DNA of 64,000 nt from Comamonas_C sp026954015 (GCA_035063785.1 JAPSFS010000007.1:62001-126000), one strand, 5' to 3'; positions 1-9,399 are shown, numbered from the stretch's first letter. The notes: generated by a model not told the origin, from the letters alone. A program made the numbers and translations.

Positions 1-1770
1 TGGCTGGAGCAGAACCAGCCCGCGGCGCGGCTCTTCGATGTGATTGCGATCCTGCCCGCCAGCGGCGCGCCCGGCGTGCGGCTGCACGCGGGCCGGGCTC
101 TCGTGCCCGACCAGCAGGATGGCGCCGAGCGGGCCGTGGTGAGTCAGGTGCGCGCCAGCGGCAAGCCGGTGGTTTCGGGCCCGATCGGCGCCACACCCGC
201 GCAGGCCTACGTGCTGCTGGCGATGCCGGTCTTCGGGCCGGACGGCGCGGTGACGGCGGTGGTCACGGGGGCGCTGCGCGTGCAGGCGCAGAGCCTGCTG
301 CCGCCGTCGCTCGCGCTGCCGGCGCGCAGCCAGTCGCGCGTCATGGTGTTCACACGCGACGGCGTGATCCTCTCGCACCCGCGGCGCGAGCGGGTGCTGG
401 GCCACGCGCGCGACGAGCCGGGGCTGGATGCGGTGCTGGCGCGGCAGGACAGCGCCGCGCTGCTCTCGGCCCCCGGCGCGCTGACCTTGCAGGGCGGCTA
501 CGTCGTGAGCTGGGCCGACGTGGCGCTGCCGCAGTGGGTGGTGGCGCGCGTGAGCGACACGCAGGTGCTGCTCGGACCGCTCGTCGCGGCGCAGCAGCGC
601 GCCTGGTGGATTGCCGGCTGGGTGATTGCCGCCATCGGCCTTGCGGCGGCGCTGGCGCTGTGGTGGCTGATGCGCCCGCTTGCGCAGCTGCGCAGGCGCG
701 CACGCACCGTGCTGGAGGGCGGTCAGGCCGCGCGCCTCGCGTGGCAGCCGCCCCAGGGTACGCGGGCTGATGACGAGGTGGGCGACGTGGTGCAGGTCTT
801 CGCGCGGCTCGTGGAACTGCGCCGCCAGCAGCAGCGCGGCAACGACGCGCTGCGCGAGCAGTTGCGCGCGGTGCTCGACCACGCGCCGCTGGGCATCGCG
901 CTCACGCGCGGCGAGCAGATCGAGCTCGTGAGCCTGCAGGCGTGCCGGCTGCTCGGCTACACCCCGGCGCAGTTGCTCGGGCGCAACCTGCTGCGCCTCG
1001 TGGCCGAGCCGCCGGGCGTGGGCAACGTGATCGACGCGGTGCGCGGCGACTTCGCCTCGCACGGCAGCTTCAATGGCGAACTGCCGTTGATGCACCAGGA
1101 CGGCACGATCTTCTGGGCGCGCGTGCGCGGGGAACCGCTGCACGCGGGCGACCCCTTGCGTGGCGTGGTCTGGACGCTGGAAGATGGCACGGCCGAGCGT
1201 GAGACGCGGCTGCAGCAGGATTGGGAGCGCTGGCACGACCCGCTCACGGGCTTGCCCAACCGCGCGGCACTCGAACGGCGCCTGCAGGTGCTGCTCGCCG
1301 AGCGCGCCGACCGTGGCCCGCCCGTGCGCGCGGCGCGCGATGCGGGCGGGGTGCTGCTCTACCTTGACGTGGACCACTTCACCGTGATCAACGAGGTGGC
1401 TGGCCACAACGCGGGCGACGACGTGCTGCGCCACCTCGCGCGGCTGCTCGAATCGGAAGTGCGCCAGATGGGCTGGTCGGCACGCCTGGGGGGCGACGAG
1501 TTCACCGTGGTGCTGCCGGGCGCGAGTGTCGCGCGCGCCACCGTCGTGGCCGACAAGCTGCGCGCGGCCGTTGCCGCGTGGCAACCCACCTACCACGAGC
1601 GCAGTTTTGCGATCGGCCTGTCGATCGGGCTCGTGCCGCTGGTGCCGGGCGAGGGCGACGCGGCCGCCGTGCTGGCCGCTGCCGACATGGCCTGCTACGC
1701 CGCCAAACGCGCCGGGCGCGACCGCGTCGAGGTGCGCGAGGTGGCGCGCCCCGGCGAGGGGGCCGCATGA
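1..1770 (+). CDS. Sensor diguanylate cyclase (PAS-GGDEF), 5' end outside window
   Basis: The reading frame is open from base 1, so the start lies left of the window; 589 residues are visible. In order they contain an extracytoplasmic sensor segment (probably the end of a Cache domain), one strong membrane helix at about residues 201-224, a HAMP-like linker, a PAS domain at about 283-400 and a GGDEF domain. The active-site motif GGDEF is intact at 497-501, so the protein should make cyclic-di-GMP from GTP. The inhibitory I-site (RxxD just upstream of GGDEF) is not intact: the sequence there is RQMG, so feedback inhibition through that site is unlikely. No EAL domain follows. The ligand of the sensor segment cannot be read from sequence. 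Confidence 0.9.
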   Translation, partial: WLEQNQPAARLFDVIAILPASGAPGVRLHAGRALVPDQQDGAERAVVSQVRASGKPVVSGPIGATPAQAYVLLAMPVFGPDGAVTAVVTGALRVQAQSLLPPSLALPARSQSRVMVFTRDGVILSHPRRERVLGHARDEPGLDAVLARQDSAALLSAPGALTLQGGYVVSWADVALPQWVVARVSDTQVLLGPLVAAQQRAWWIAGWVIAAIGLAAALALWWLMRPLAQLRRRARTVLEGGQAARLAWQPPQGTRADDEVGDVVQVFARLVELRRQQQRGNDALREQLRAVLDHAPLGIALTRGEQIELVSLQACRLLGYTPAQLLGRNLLRLVAEPPGVGNVIDAVRGDFASHGSFNGELPLMHQDGTIFWARVRGEPLHAGDPLRGVVWTLEDGTAERETRLQQDWERWHDPLTGLPNRAALERRLQVLLAERADRGPPVRAARDAGGVLLYLDVDHFTVINEVAGHNAGDDVLRHLARLLESEVRQMGWSARLGGDEFTVVLPGASVARATVVADKLRAAVAAWQPTYHERSFAIGLSIGLVPLVPGEGDAAAVLAAADMACYAAKRAGRDRVEVREVARPGEGAA

Positions 1771-1934
1771 TGCCGCGCCGCTACGCTGGGTGTGACGGCC
1801 CGTTGCGAGCGTGTACATTTGCGCCGGTGCGCGCGCCCGGTACCGTTGCCGGATTCCATCTGGAAACAATAGCGACGTATGCAGTTGGACAGGGCCCCTG
1901 CGCCACTATGAACTGAAAACAAGAGACAAGCCGC

Positions 1935-3506
1935 ATGCCTGCATCGCAGGTTTCTCCATTCGCCGGGGCCGCAGTGCCGCGCCTGCAGCTCGCGGGCATC
2001 ACCAAGCGCTATCCCGGCGTCGTCGCCAACGATGGCGTCTCGCTCACGGTGCAGCCCGGCGAGGTGCACGCGGTGCTGGGCGAGAACGGCGCGGGCAAGA
2101 GCACACTGATGAAAATCATCTACGGCGCCGTCAAGCCCGACGCGGGCGACATGCGCGTCGATGGCCATCTGGCGCTGGTGCGCAGCCCGCAGGCGGCGCG
2201 CCAGCTCGGCATCGCGATGGTGTTCCAGCACTTCAGCCTGTTCGAGACGCTGTCGGTGGCGGAGAACGTCTGGCTCGGGCTGGACAAGACACTCACGCTC
2301 GCGCAGGTGAGCGAGCGCATCCGCCAGACCGCCGCGACCTATGGGCTCGATGTCGACCCGGAGCGCCCGGTGCACACGCTGGGTGTGGGTGAGATGCAGC
2401 GCGTGGAAATCATCCGCGCGCTGCTCGCGGGCCCGCGCCTCCTGATTCTGGACGAGCCCACCTCGGTGCTCACGCCGCAGGCGGTCGAAAAGCTCTTCGT
2501 TACGCTCAGGCGCCTGTCCAGCGAGGGCTGCTCCATCCTCTACATCAGCCACAAGCTGCACGAGATCCGCGCGCTGTGCACCGCCTGCACGGTGATGCGC
2601 GGCGGCAAGGTCACGGGCGTGTGCGATCCGCGCCAGGAGACCAACGCTTCGCTTTCGCGCCTGATGATCGGCGCCGAGCCGCCGCCGCTCACCCACGTGC
2701 CGCGCGTGCCGGGGCCGCAGGTGCTGGCGGTGCAGCGCCTGAGCCTGCCGCGCGCGTCTCCGTTCGGCGTCGATCTCGACGACGTGACGCTCGCGGTGCA
2801 TGCGGGCGAGGTCGTGGGCATCGCGGGGGTTTCGGGCAACGGCCAGCGTGAACTGCTTTTTGCGCTCTCTGGCGAAGACCGGCGCGCGCCGGCAGCATCG
2901 ATTTCGATAGCGGGCAAGGCCGCTGGCGCAATGGGCCCGATGCGCCGGCGCCAGCTCGGCCTGCACTTCGTGCCCGAGGAGCGGCTTGGGCGCGGCGCGG
3001 TGCCCGAGATGAGCCTCGCGCACAACCTGTTGCTCACGCGCCGCGAGGCGGTGGGGCGCGGCGGCTGGCTGCGCATGGGCGTGCTGCGCCAGCAGGCGGG
3101 GGCCGTCATCGGGCGCTTTCACGTCAAGGCCGCCGGGCCGCACGCGGCGGCGCGCTCGCTTTCGGGGGGCAACCTGCAGAAATACATCATGGGCCGCGAA
3201 ATCGACGCGCGCCCCAAGCTGCTCATCGTCTCGCAGCCGACCTGGGGCGTGGACGTGGGCGCGGCGGCGCAGATCCGCGGCGAAATCCTCGCGCTGCGCG
3301 ACGCGGGCTGCGCGGTGCTGGTCGTGAGCGAGGAGCTCGACGAACTGTTCGAGATCTGCGACCGGCTGCACGTGATCGCCAAGGGCCGGCTCTCGCCCAG
3401 CCTGCCGCGGCAGGAGGCAACGGTGGAGAGAATCGGCCAGTGGATGAGCGGGTTGTGGCCCGGCGCCGAAGGCGCCCCATCGGAGGTAGCCCATGCTGCG
3501 GCTTGA
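1935..3506 (+). CDS. BMP-family nucleoside/purine ABC transporter, fused ATP-binding protein
   Basis: This 523-residue protein has two ABC ATPase halves in tandem, as in transporters paired with BMP (basic membrane protein) lipoproteins. The N-terminal half has Walker A GENGAGKST (49-57) and Walker B LLILDEPTSVL. The C-terminal half has a degenerate Walker A (GVSGNGQ) but a good signature LSGGN, followed by VSQPTWGVDVGA, the usual pattern for this family and for sugar importers of the RbsA type. It energises uptake through the two permeases encoded next. Its 3' end overlaps the first permease by 14 bp, implying translational coupling. The substrate is inferred as a nucleoside or purine from the family; sequence alone does not fix it. 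Confidence 0.9.
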   Translation: MPASQVSPFAGAAVPRLQLAGITKRYPGVVANDGVSLTVQPGEVHAVLGENGAGKSTLMKIIYGAVKPDAGDMRVDGHLALVRSPQAARQLGIAMVFQHFSLFETLSVAENVWLGLDKTLTLAQVSERIRQTAATYGLDVDPERPVHTLGVGEMQRVEIIRALLAGPRLLILDEPTSVLTPQAVEKLFVTLRRLSSEGCSILYISHKLHEIRALCTACTVMRGGKVTGVCDPRQETNASLSRLMIGAEPPPLTHVPRVPGPQVLAVQRLSLPRASPFGVDLDDVTLAVHAGEVVGIAGVSGNGQRELLFALSGEDRRAPAASISIAGKAAGAMGPMRRRQLGLHFVPEERLGRGAVPEMSLAHNLLLTRREAVGRGGWLRMGVLRQQAGAVIGRFHVKAAGPHAAARSLSGGNLQKYIMGREIDARPKLLIVSQPTWGVDVGAAAQIRGEILALRDAGCAVLVVSEELDELFEICDRLHVIAKGRLSPSLPRQEATVERIGQWMSGLWPGAEGAPSEVAHAAA

Positions 3507-4566
3507 ACTGCGCCCCACGCCCTCGCGCACCTGGGCCTGGGCGTCGCCCCTGCTGGCGCTGGCAATCACCGTGGCGCTCGGTGTGCTGCTGTTTGCGCTG
3601 CTCGGCAAGGACCCGGTCAAGGGCCTGCAAGTGTTCTTCTGGGAGCCGATCAAGTCCACCTACGCCCTGGGCGAACTGGGCGTGAAGGCCACGCCGCTGC
3701 TGCTCATCGCGCTGGGCCTGGCGGTGTGCTTTCGCTCCAACATCTGGAACATCGGCGCAGAGGGCCAGTACATCATCGGCGCCATCTTCGCCGGCGGCGT
3801 GGCGCTGATGGCGGGCAAGGAGACGGGCCGCTGGATCGTGGTGGTGCTGTTGATCGCGGGCGTGATCGGCGGCATGCTTTGGGCCGCGATCGTTGCGTTC
3901 CTGCGCGACCGCTTCAACGCCGGCGAAATCCTCGTGAGCCTGATGCTGGTCTACGTCGCCATCCAGGTGCTCAACTACCTCGTCTTCGGACCGTGGAAGG
4001 ACCCGGGCGGCTACAACTTCCCGCAGACGCGCACCTTCGAGGCGGTGGCGCGCATCCCGCGCCTCATGACCGGTTCGCGCGTGAACATCGGCGTGCTGCT
4101 GGCGCTCGTGGGCGCGGCGCTCTTGTGGCTCTACCTGTTTCGCACGCGCGCGGGGTATGCGCTGCAGGTCGGGGGCGTGGCGCCCGCGGCGGCGCGCTAC
4201 GCCGGGTTTTCGTCGCGCACCGCGCTGTGGACCGCGTTGCTGCTTTCGGGCGCCACGGCGGGGCTGGCGGGCGCGCTTGAAGTGGCCGGGCCGGTGGGCC
4301 AGCTCACGCCCTACATTCCCGTGGGCTACGGCTTCGCGGCCATCATCGTCGCCTTCGTCGGCCGATTGCACCCGCTGGGCATGGTGCTCGCGGCCATCCT
4401 CATGAGCATGTTCTACATCGGCGGCGAGCTCGCGCAGTCGCGCCTGGGCCTGCCCAAGTCGCTTACCGACGTGTTCCAGGGGCTGCTGCTGTTTTCGCTG
4501 ATGGCCTGCGACACGCTGGTGAACTATCGGCTGCGCCGGGTCGGCCGCTTGCAGGGAGTGCGCTGA
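3493..4566 (+). CDS. BMP-type ABC transporter permease 1
   Basis: A 357-residue polytopic inner-membrane protein of the branched-chain/BMP permease superfamily (BPD_transp_2 type). A cytoplasmic N-terminal tail precedes about eight to ten hydrophobic helices. It contains the family segment around FRSNIWNIGAEGQ, which matches NLGAEGMM in the partner permease. It starts inside the ATPase gene and its stop overlaps the next start (TGATG), so the three membrane-complex genes form a tightly coupled operon. It should form half of the translocation channel with the following permease. Confidence 0.9.
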   Translation: MLRLELRPTPSRTWAWASPLLALAITVALGVLLFALLGKDPVKGLQVFFWEPIKSTYALGELGVKATPLLLIALGLAVCFRSNIWNIGAEGQYIIGAIFAGGVALMAGKETGRWIVVVLLIAGVIGGMLWAAIVAFLRDRFNAGEILVSLMLVYVAIQVLNYLVFGPWKDPGGYNFPQTRTFEAVARIPRLMTGSRVNIGVLLALVGAALLWLYLFRTRAGYALQVGGVAPAAARYAGFSSRTALWTALLLSGATAGLAGALEVAGPVGQLTPYIPVGYGFAAIIVAFVGRLHPLGMVLAAILMSMFYIGGELAQSRLGLPKSLTDVFQGLLLFSLMACDTLVNYRLRRVGRLQGVR

Positions 4567-5486
4567 TGGAGGCTTATCCACTGCTATTCGCCTCGACGCT
4601 GAGCGCAGGCACCGTGCTGGCGCTGGCGGCGCTGGGCCTGCTGATCAACGAGCGCTCGGGTATCGTGAACCTGGGCGCCGAGGGCATGATGCTGTGCGCC
4701 GCCATCGCGGGTTTCGCCACGGTGGTGCACACCGGCAGCGATACGCTGGGCTTTCTCATGGGCATGGTGGCGGGCGCGGTGCTCGCGGCGGCGTTTGGCT
4801 GGCTGGTGATCTGGCTCAATGCCAACCAGTACGCCACGGGCCTGGCGCTCACCCTGTTCGGCGCGGGGTTCTCGGCCTTTGTCGGTGTCGGCTATGTGCA
4901 GGCCAGAATGCCCTCGCGCCCGCGCTTCAACTGGCTGGGCCTGGGCGACGTGCCCGTCATCGGCCCGGCGCTCATGCGCCAGCACCCGCTGGTGTACTTC
5001 GGCATCGCGCTCACGCTGGTGCTGATCTGGGTGCTGTATCGCACGCGCGTCGGTCTGGTGCTGCGCGCGGTGGGCGAGTCGCCCGAATCGGCGCATGCGC
5101 TGGGCTACCCGGTGCGCCGCATCCGCATGACGGCGGTCGTCATCGGCGGCGCGCTGTGCGGCCTGGCGGGGGCGTTCCTGTCCATCATCTACACGCCGCT
5201 GTGGGTGGAAGGCATGGTGGCGGGCAAGGGCTGGATTGCGCTGGCGCTCACCACCTTCGGCACCTGGCGGCCCGCGCGCGTGCTGCTGGGGGCCTATCTG
5301 TTCGGTGGTGTCACCATGCTGCAGTTCTACCTGCAGAGCCAGGGCTCGCACATCCCGAGCCAGTTGCTCACGGCGATGCCGTACCTGGCCACCATCGTTG
5401 TTTTGGCGCTGATCTCGCGCAATCCGACGTGGATTCGTGTCAATATGCCCGCCTCGCTCGGCAAGCCGTTCTATCCCGGTTCTTGA
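4566..5486 (+). CDS. BMP-type ABC transporter permease 2
   Basis: A 306-residue polytopic permease, shorter than its partner and starting directly with a membrane helix. It shares the motif INERSGIVNLGAEGMM typical of the second permease in BMP-family importers. The start codon overlaps the stop of the upstream permease. The lipoprotein gene follows after 42 bp, with its own strong ribosome binding site. The two permeases are expected to form a heterodimer in the inner membrane. Confidence 0.9.
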   Translation: MEAYPLLFASTLSAGTVLALAALGLLINERSGIVNLGAEGMMLCAAIAGFATVVHTGSDTLGFLMGMVAGAVLAAAFGWLVIWLNANQYATGLALTLFGAGFSAFVGVGYVQARMPSRPRFNWLGLGDVPVIGPALMRQHPLVYFGIALTLVLIWVLYRTRVGLVLRAVGESPESAHALGYPVRRIRMTAVVIGGALCGLAGAFLSIIYTPLWVEGMVAGKGWIALALTTFGTWRPARVLLGAYLFGGVTMLQFYLQSQGSHIPSQLLTAMPYLATIVVLALISRNPTWIRVNMPASLGKPFYPGS

Positions 5487-5528
5487 GCGCACGAAGACGA
5501 TCTAGTTTTTTTCAGGAGGATTTTTCCG

Positions 5529-6698
5529 ATGACCGACATGAACAAACGCACCGCCCTCCGGCTGGCCATGGCGTCCGCCGCCGCGCTCACGATGGTGGCT
5601 TGCGGACAGAAGGAGGAGCCCGCGCCGGCGCCCGCCCCGGCCGCCGCAGCAGCTCCCGCGGCCGCCCCCGCACCGGCGCCCGCCGAGCCGCTGAAGGCGG
5701 CCTGGATCTACGTCGGCCCCGTGGGCGACGGCGGCTGGAGCTTCGCGCACGACAACGGCCGCAAGGCGGTCGAGAAGGACTTCGCCGGCAAGGTGGTCAC
5801 GAGCTTCGTCGAGAACGTGCCCGAGGGCGCCGACACCGAGCGCGTGGCGCGCGACCTGGTGGCCCAGGGCAACAAGCTGATCTTCGGCACCAGCTTCGGC
5901 TTCATGGAGCCCATGATGAAGGTGGCCGCCGACAGCCCCGACGTGAAGTTCGAGCACGCCACCGGCTACAAGACCGCGCCCAACCTGCGCACCTACGACA
6001 GCCGCACCTATGAAGGCGCCTTCATGGCCGGCGTGATCGCGGGCGCGATGACCAAGGCCAACGTGCTGGGCGTGGTCGGCACGGTGCCGATCCCGGAAGT
6101 GGTGCGCAACATCAACAGCTTCACGCTGGGCGCGCAGGTCACCAACCCCAACATCAAGACCATGGTGGTCTGGATCAACGAGTGGCACAACCCGCCCAAG
6201 GAGACCGAGGCCGCCACCTCGCTCATCAACGGCGGCGCCGACGTGCTGTTCCAGAACACCGACTCGCCCGCCGTGCTCAAGACGGCCGAGTCCATGGGCA
6301 AGCGCGCCTTCGGCTGGGATTCGGACATGACCGCCTACGGCCCCAAGGCGCACCTGGCGTCGGCCATCATCAACTGGGAGCCCTACTACAAGAAGGCCGT
6401 CGGCGAGGTGCTGGACGGCACCTGGAAGACCGGCCCCAACCAGTGGTGGGGTGTGAAGGAAGGCGCGATCGACCTCGTCTCCATCGCCGACGACGTGCCC
6501 GCCGAAGCCAAGGCCAAGCTCGAAGAGCTCAAGGCGGGCCTGAAGGACGGCAGCTACCACATCTGGAAGGGGCCGCTGGCCGACAACACCGGCAAGGAAG
6601 TGCTCGCGGCCGACAAGGTGGCCGACGACGACTTCCTGCGCGGCATCAACTTCTTCGTCAAGGGCGTGGAAGGCAAGGTGCCGGGCACGGACAAGTAA
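5529..6698 (+). CDS. BMP-family substrate-binding lipoprotein of the ABC importer
   Basis: This 389-residue protein starts with a lipoprotein signal peptide whose lipobox ends at Cys25 (MVAC). An Ala/Pro-rich linker follows, then a periplasmic-binding-protein fold of the BMP family, with AAWIYVGPVGDGGWS near its start. It captures the substrate, probably a nucleoside or purine, and delivers it to the two permeases. The start at 5529 is backed by AGGAGG about 9 bases upstream; an internal ATG three codons later is less well placed. Binding-protein genes are usually translated more than the other components, and the strong ribosome binding site here fits that. A terminator follows directly. Confidence 0.92.
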   Translation: MTDMNKRTALRLAMASAAALTMVACGQKEEPAPAPAPAAAAAPAAAPAPAPAEPLKAAWIYVGPVGDGGWSFAHDNGRKAVEKDFAGKVVTSFVENVPEGADTERVARDLVAQGNKLIFGTSFGFMEPMMKVAADSPDVKFEHATGYKTAPNLRTYDSRTYEGAFMAGVIAGAMTKANVLGVVGTVPIPEVVRNINSFTLGAQVTNPNIKTMVVWINEWHNPPKETEAATSLINGGADVLFQNTDSPAVLKTAESMGKRAFGWDSDMTAYGPKAHLASAIINWEPYYKKAVGEVLDGTWKTGPNQWWGVKEGAIDLVSIADDVPAEAKAKLEELKAGLKDGSYHIWKGPLADNTGKEVLAADKVADDDFLRGINFFVKGVEGKVPGTDK

Positions 6699-6717
6699 GC
6701 ACGCCGTTTCACCACGT

Positions 6718-6746
6718 CAAAAGCCGCCTTCGGGCGGCTTTTTTGT
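6718..6746 (+). terminator. Rho-independent terminator after the BMP importer operon
   Basis: An 8-bp perfect stem (AAGCCGCC / GGCGGCTT) closes on a TTCG tetraloop and is followed by a run of T. It lies 20 bp after the lipoprotein stop codon and should end the importer transcript. Confidence 0.9.
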
Positions 6747-6782
6747 GTGCACCCGGCATGGGCGCACTCCTGCGGATGCACG

Positions 6783-7122
6783 TCCCGCCGCGAGTTGGTC
6801 ACAACGGGCGAAGTGAAGCGCGCCAGCGCGCGGGCGACCGGGCGTGGCACGGAAGCGTGGGTCCGGGTCGAAGAGCTGGCGAGCTGCGTGAACGTGGGCA
6901 GGTCCCCGTTGCACGGGCATTTCTGCGCGATCCCATCCCGCATCAGAAGCGGATACGCCGGCTGGTGGCACATTCCCGCCCGATGTCCACGATCGGAAAT
7001 GTCGCAACGGTGGGATATGCCGTCGGATACGACCGCCCGTCCCGGTTCAGCAGGGAGTGCAGGAGGCCGTTCGGGCTTCCTCCCGGCAGGAGGGGGAGGG
7101 CCTGCGGAGGCCGGCCCTGAAC
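6783..7122 (+). pseudogene. Remnant of an AraC-family transcriptional regulator (C-terminal DNA-binding part, frameshifted)
   Basis: One frame reads RVEELASCVNVGRSPLHGHF (from about 6868), which matches the first helix-turn-helix of AraC regulators (VEELAxxVNMSxSxLHxHF). After a frame change near 6930 the next frame continues with PHQKRIRRLVAH and then VGYAVGYDRPSRFSRE and FGLPPGR, the linker and second helix-turn-helix of the same family. Segments between the motifs are shortened and the N-terminal ligand domain is missing. It is therefore a decayed gene, not a working regulator. It lies between the importer terminator and the lysR gene and is the only content of the otherwise gene-free 6747-7215. 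Confidence 0.75.
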
Positions 7123-7215
7123 GAATGAGCGGGCCACCTGGAAAAGCATGGCGGACATCGGAGGGTGGCAGCGCTTCGTCGGTGTGGGTGACCGCAACGA
7201 TGCATGGTGTGGTTC

Positions 7216-8094
7216 TCAGCCAGAGAGCACGAGCGAGCCGTTGGGATACTGATTGCTCATGAACTCGACGAATGCGCGAACCTTCGGGCTGGGCAAGCGG
7301 CGGGACGTGTGCAGCACCCACAGTTCGACATTCCTGCCGGTCGATCCCCACTGCACGAGTTCACCGCTGGCCAGCAGGGTCCAGATGATGGATTGCGGCA
7401 GCAGCGCCACGCCGGCACCGGCACGAATGGCGTCGCGGATCGTCAGCAGTGACGACGCACGCAGCACCGGCTGCGGCTCGATGGTGAAGCGCGCACCGTC
7501 GATGGACCAGGGTTCGCCCGCATACGTCGGCAGCACGACGGCAGGAACCCGGACGGGCTTCCTGCTCCTGGCTGACGGCATCGGCACCGAAGGCGCAGCG
7601 GCAATCACCAGACGGTCCTTGGCGATGCACCGGCCCACCAGCGTGCCGTCCTCGCCCGGGTTGATGCGGATCGCGACGTCGAAATGTTCATCCACGAGAT
7701 CGATGACACGATCCTCGGACACCACCTCCAGTTGCACTTCGGGATAGGTGGTCAGGAATTGCGCAACAAGGCGCCCAAGCGCCAGTTGGGAGAACAACAG
7801 CGGCGCGGCAACCCGCAGGCGGCCTCGGGGTACGGCGAGTCCTTCGCGCGCCGCAGCCATGGCATCGGCGACTTCATGCATGGGTCCTTCGGTTCGGCTT
7901 GCCAGCAGTTGTCCGGCCTCCGTGAGGGCGAGCCCGCTGGCACCGCGCTCCAGGAGCCGGACACCCAATGCCTCTTCCAGGTCGGCAATGCGACGGGACA
8001 AGGTGGCTTTCGAGCGGCCGCTGGCACGACTGGCCTTGCCCAGGCCGCCGTGCGCCGCCACCAGGTTGAAGTCTTCGAGCGCGTTGAGATTCAT
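7216..8094 (-). CDS. LysR-family transcriptional regulator
   Basis: A 292-residue LysR regulator. The N-terminal winged helix-turn-helix includes SRASGRSKATLSRRIADLEE (about 20-39) and is followed by the effector-binding domain. The start MNLNALEDF at 8094 was chosen because the family begins there; a longer frame upstream adds a 40-residue extension with no family match and crosses the intergenic control region. It is divergent from the adjacent flavin reductase gene, so by the usual LysR arrangement it probably controls that gene and itself, with an unknown inducer. Confidence 0.88.
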   Translation of the reverse strand: MNLNALEDFNLVAAHGGLGKASRASGRSKATLSRRIADLEEALGVRLLERGASGLALTEAGQLLASRTEGPMHEVADAMAAAREGLAVPRGRLRVAAPLLFSQLALGRLVAQFLTTYPEVQLEVVSEDRVIDLVDEHFDVAIRINPGEDGTLVGRCIAKDRLVIAAAPSVPMPSARSRKPVRVPAVVLPTYAGEPWSIDGARFTIEPQPVLRASSLLTIRDAIRAGAGVALLPQSIIWTLLASGELVQWGSTGRNVELWVLHTSRRLPSPKVRAFVEFMSNQYPNGSLVLSG

Positions 8095-8153
8095 GTGTTT
8101 CGTTGATGAGACGATATGTACATGTAATGGTATCTGTGTTTTGGCCATGAAAC

Positions 8154-8165
8154 ACACTACAGTGT
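8154..8165. promoter_or_regulatory. Candidate operator in the lysR / ene-reductase intergenic region
   Basis: The 119-bp divergent spacer (8095-8213) holds an inverted repeat ACACT-AC-AGTGT. Nearer the lysR start there is a second short palindromic run, ATGTACAT overlapping TACATGTA (8116-8126). LysR proteins bind dyads of this sort in such spacers; assigning either to this regulator is inference. Confidence 0.4.
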
Positions 8166-8213
8166 CAGGCAAGCAACTCAGACCGAGGTGCCACTCAAAT
8201 CGAGGACTTCCCA

Positions 8214-9287
8214 ATGGACCAACTGTTCACTCCCGTTCGTGTCGGACGCTACATGCTGCCGAACCGCCTGGTCATGGCGCCGATGACCCGCTCACGCGCC
8301 CGGTTCGACGGCACACCGGGAGAACTGGCCGCGGACTACTACGCTCAGCGCGCCGATGTTGCGCTCATCATTACCGAGGGCACCCAGCCGTCGGACGATG
8401 GTCAGGGCTATCTGACGACACCGGGCATCTACACCGACGCGCATGTCGGCGGCTGGCGGAAGATTGCGGCTGCCGTACACGGGAAGGGTGGGCATGTCTT
8501 CATCCAGCTCATGCATGCCGGTCGCATGTCGCACCCGGACAATACGCCGCATCACCGGCAGGCCGTTGCGCCGTCGGCCATTGCGCCGGGCGCGAAGATG
8601 TTCACGCTCGGGGGCTTGCTAGATATCCCCGCGCCGCGTGCGCTGAACGCTGCAGAGGTGCGTCAGACGGTGACCGACTTTCGCATCGCGGCGCGCAGCG
8701 CGATCGAGGCCGGTGCAGATGGCGTCGAACTCCATGGCGCGAATGCCTATCTGGTTCAGCAGTTCTTTGCGCCAAGCGCCAACACGCGCACCGATGAATA
8801 CGGTGGCTCGATCGAGAACCGCGCCCGCTTCGCGCTTGAGGCCATCGATGCGATCGTCGACGAGATCGGTGCCGACAGGACGGCGATCCGCCTGTCGCCT
8901 GGTACGACGCTATGGGGCATCGACGAAGGCGCGCAAGGACCGGGCCTCTATCGCTACCTCGTCGCCGCGCTCGACCAGCGGAAACTGGCCTACCTGCACG
9001 TCGCTCATCAGGGCGACGAACGACTTCTGGCGGAAATCCGCCGTCTGTGGAACGGCGCGCTGATCCTGAACCGGGCGGGCCGCCCGCGCGACCAGATAGG
9101 AACGGATGTGGCCTGCGGCCTCGCCGATCTGGAATCCTACGGCCAGCTGGTGCTGGCGAACCCGGACTTCGTCACCCGGATAAAGACCCGTGCGCCGATG
9201 AACAGTGCCGACCGCAGCACGTTCTTCGCAGGCGCGGCAAAGGGCTATACCGATTACCCTGCATTGGACAAAGTCGAGGCGGCTTGA
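8214..9287 (+). CDS. Old Yellow Enzyme family alkene reductase (NemA-like)
   Basis: A 357-residue FMN-dependent oxidoreductase with the full OYE TIM barrel. It opens with LFTPVRVGRYMLPNRLVMAP. The substrate-binding motif VELHGANAYLVQQFF contains the His/Asn pair that hydrogen-bonds the carbonyl or nitro group of the substrate, and it is followed by NTRTDEYGGSIENR. The family reduces activated C=C bonds, nitro groups or nitrate esters using NAD(P)H in the cytoplasm. The ATG at 8214 has a GAGGA ribosome binding site. It is divergent from the LysR gene, the typical set-up for an inducible detoxification reductase. Confidence 0.9.
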   Translation: MDQLFTPVRVGRYMLPNRLVMAPMTRSRARFDGTPGELAADYYAQRADVALIITEGTQPSDDGQGYLTTPGIYTDAHVGGWRKIAAAVHGKGGHVFIQLMHAGRMSHPDNTPHHRQAVAPSAIAPGAKMFTLGGLLDIPAPRALNAAEVRQTVTDFRIAARSAIEAGADGVELHGANAYLVQQFFAPSANTRTDEYGGSIENRARFALEAIDAIVDEIGADRTAIRLSPGTTLWGIDEGAQGPGLYRYLVAALDQRKLAYLHVAHQGDERLLAEIRRLWNGALILNRAGRPRDQIGTDVACGLADLESYGQLVLANPDFVTRIKTRAPMNSADRSTFFAGAAKGYTDYPALDKVEAA

Positions 9288-9399
9288 GGCGCAGCACTGC
9301 CACGTGCGCATTCCGCGGCAGTGTGCAGGGAATTCGGCGTCGAGCGGATGCCGCGCTTGGCAGCGCCGCCCATGTGCATGTGGGGGCGCTGTTTCTTCT

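Noticed and set aside
2890..2930. Possible dispersed repeat inside the BMP importer ATPase gene
   Set aside because: It has GATAGC and GCTGGCG but lacks the AGCTG core and arm order; probably chance within normal coding sequence.
6747..7262. An intact 171-codon gene on the + strand over the AraC remnant
   Set aside because: Only its middle matches AraC; the similarity leaves the frame near 6930, and the rest, including the overlap with the lysR 3' end, matches nothing.
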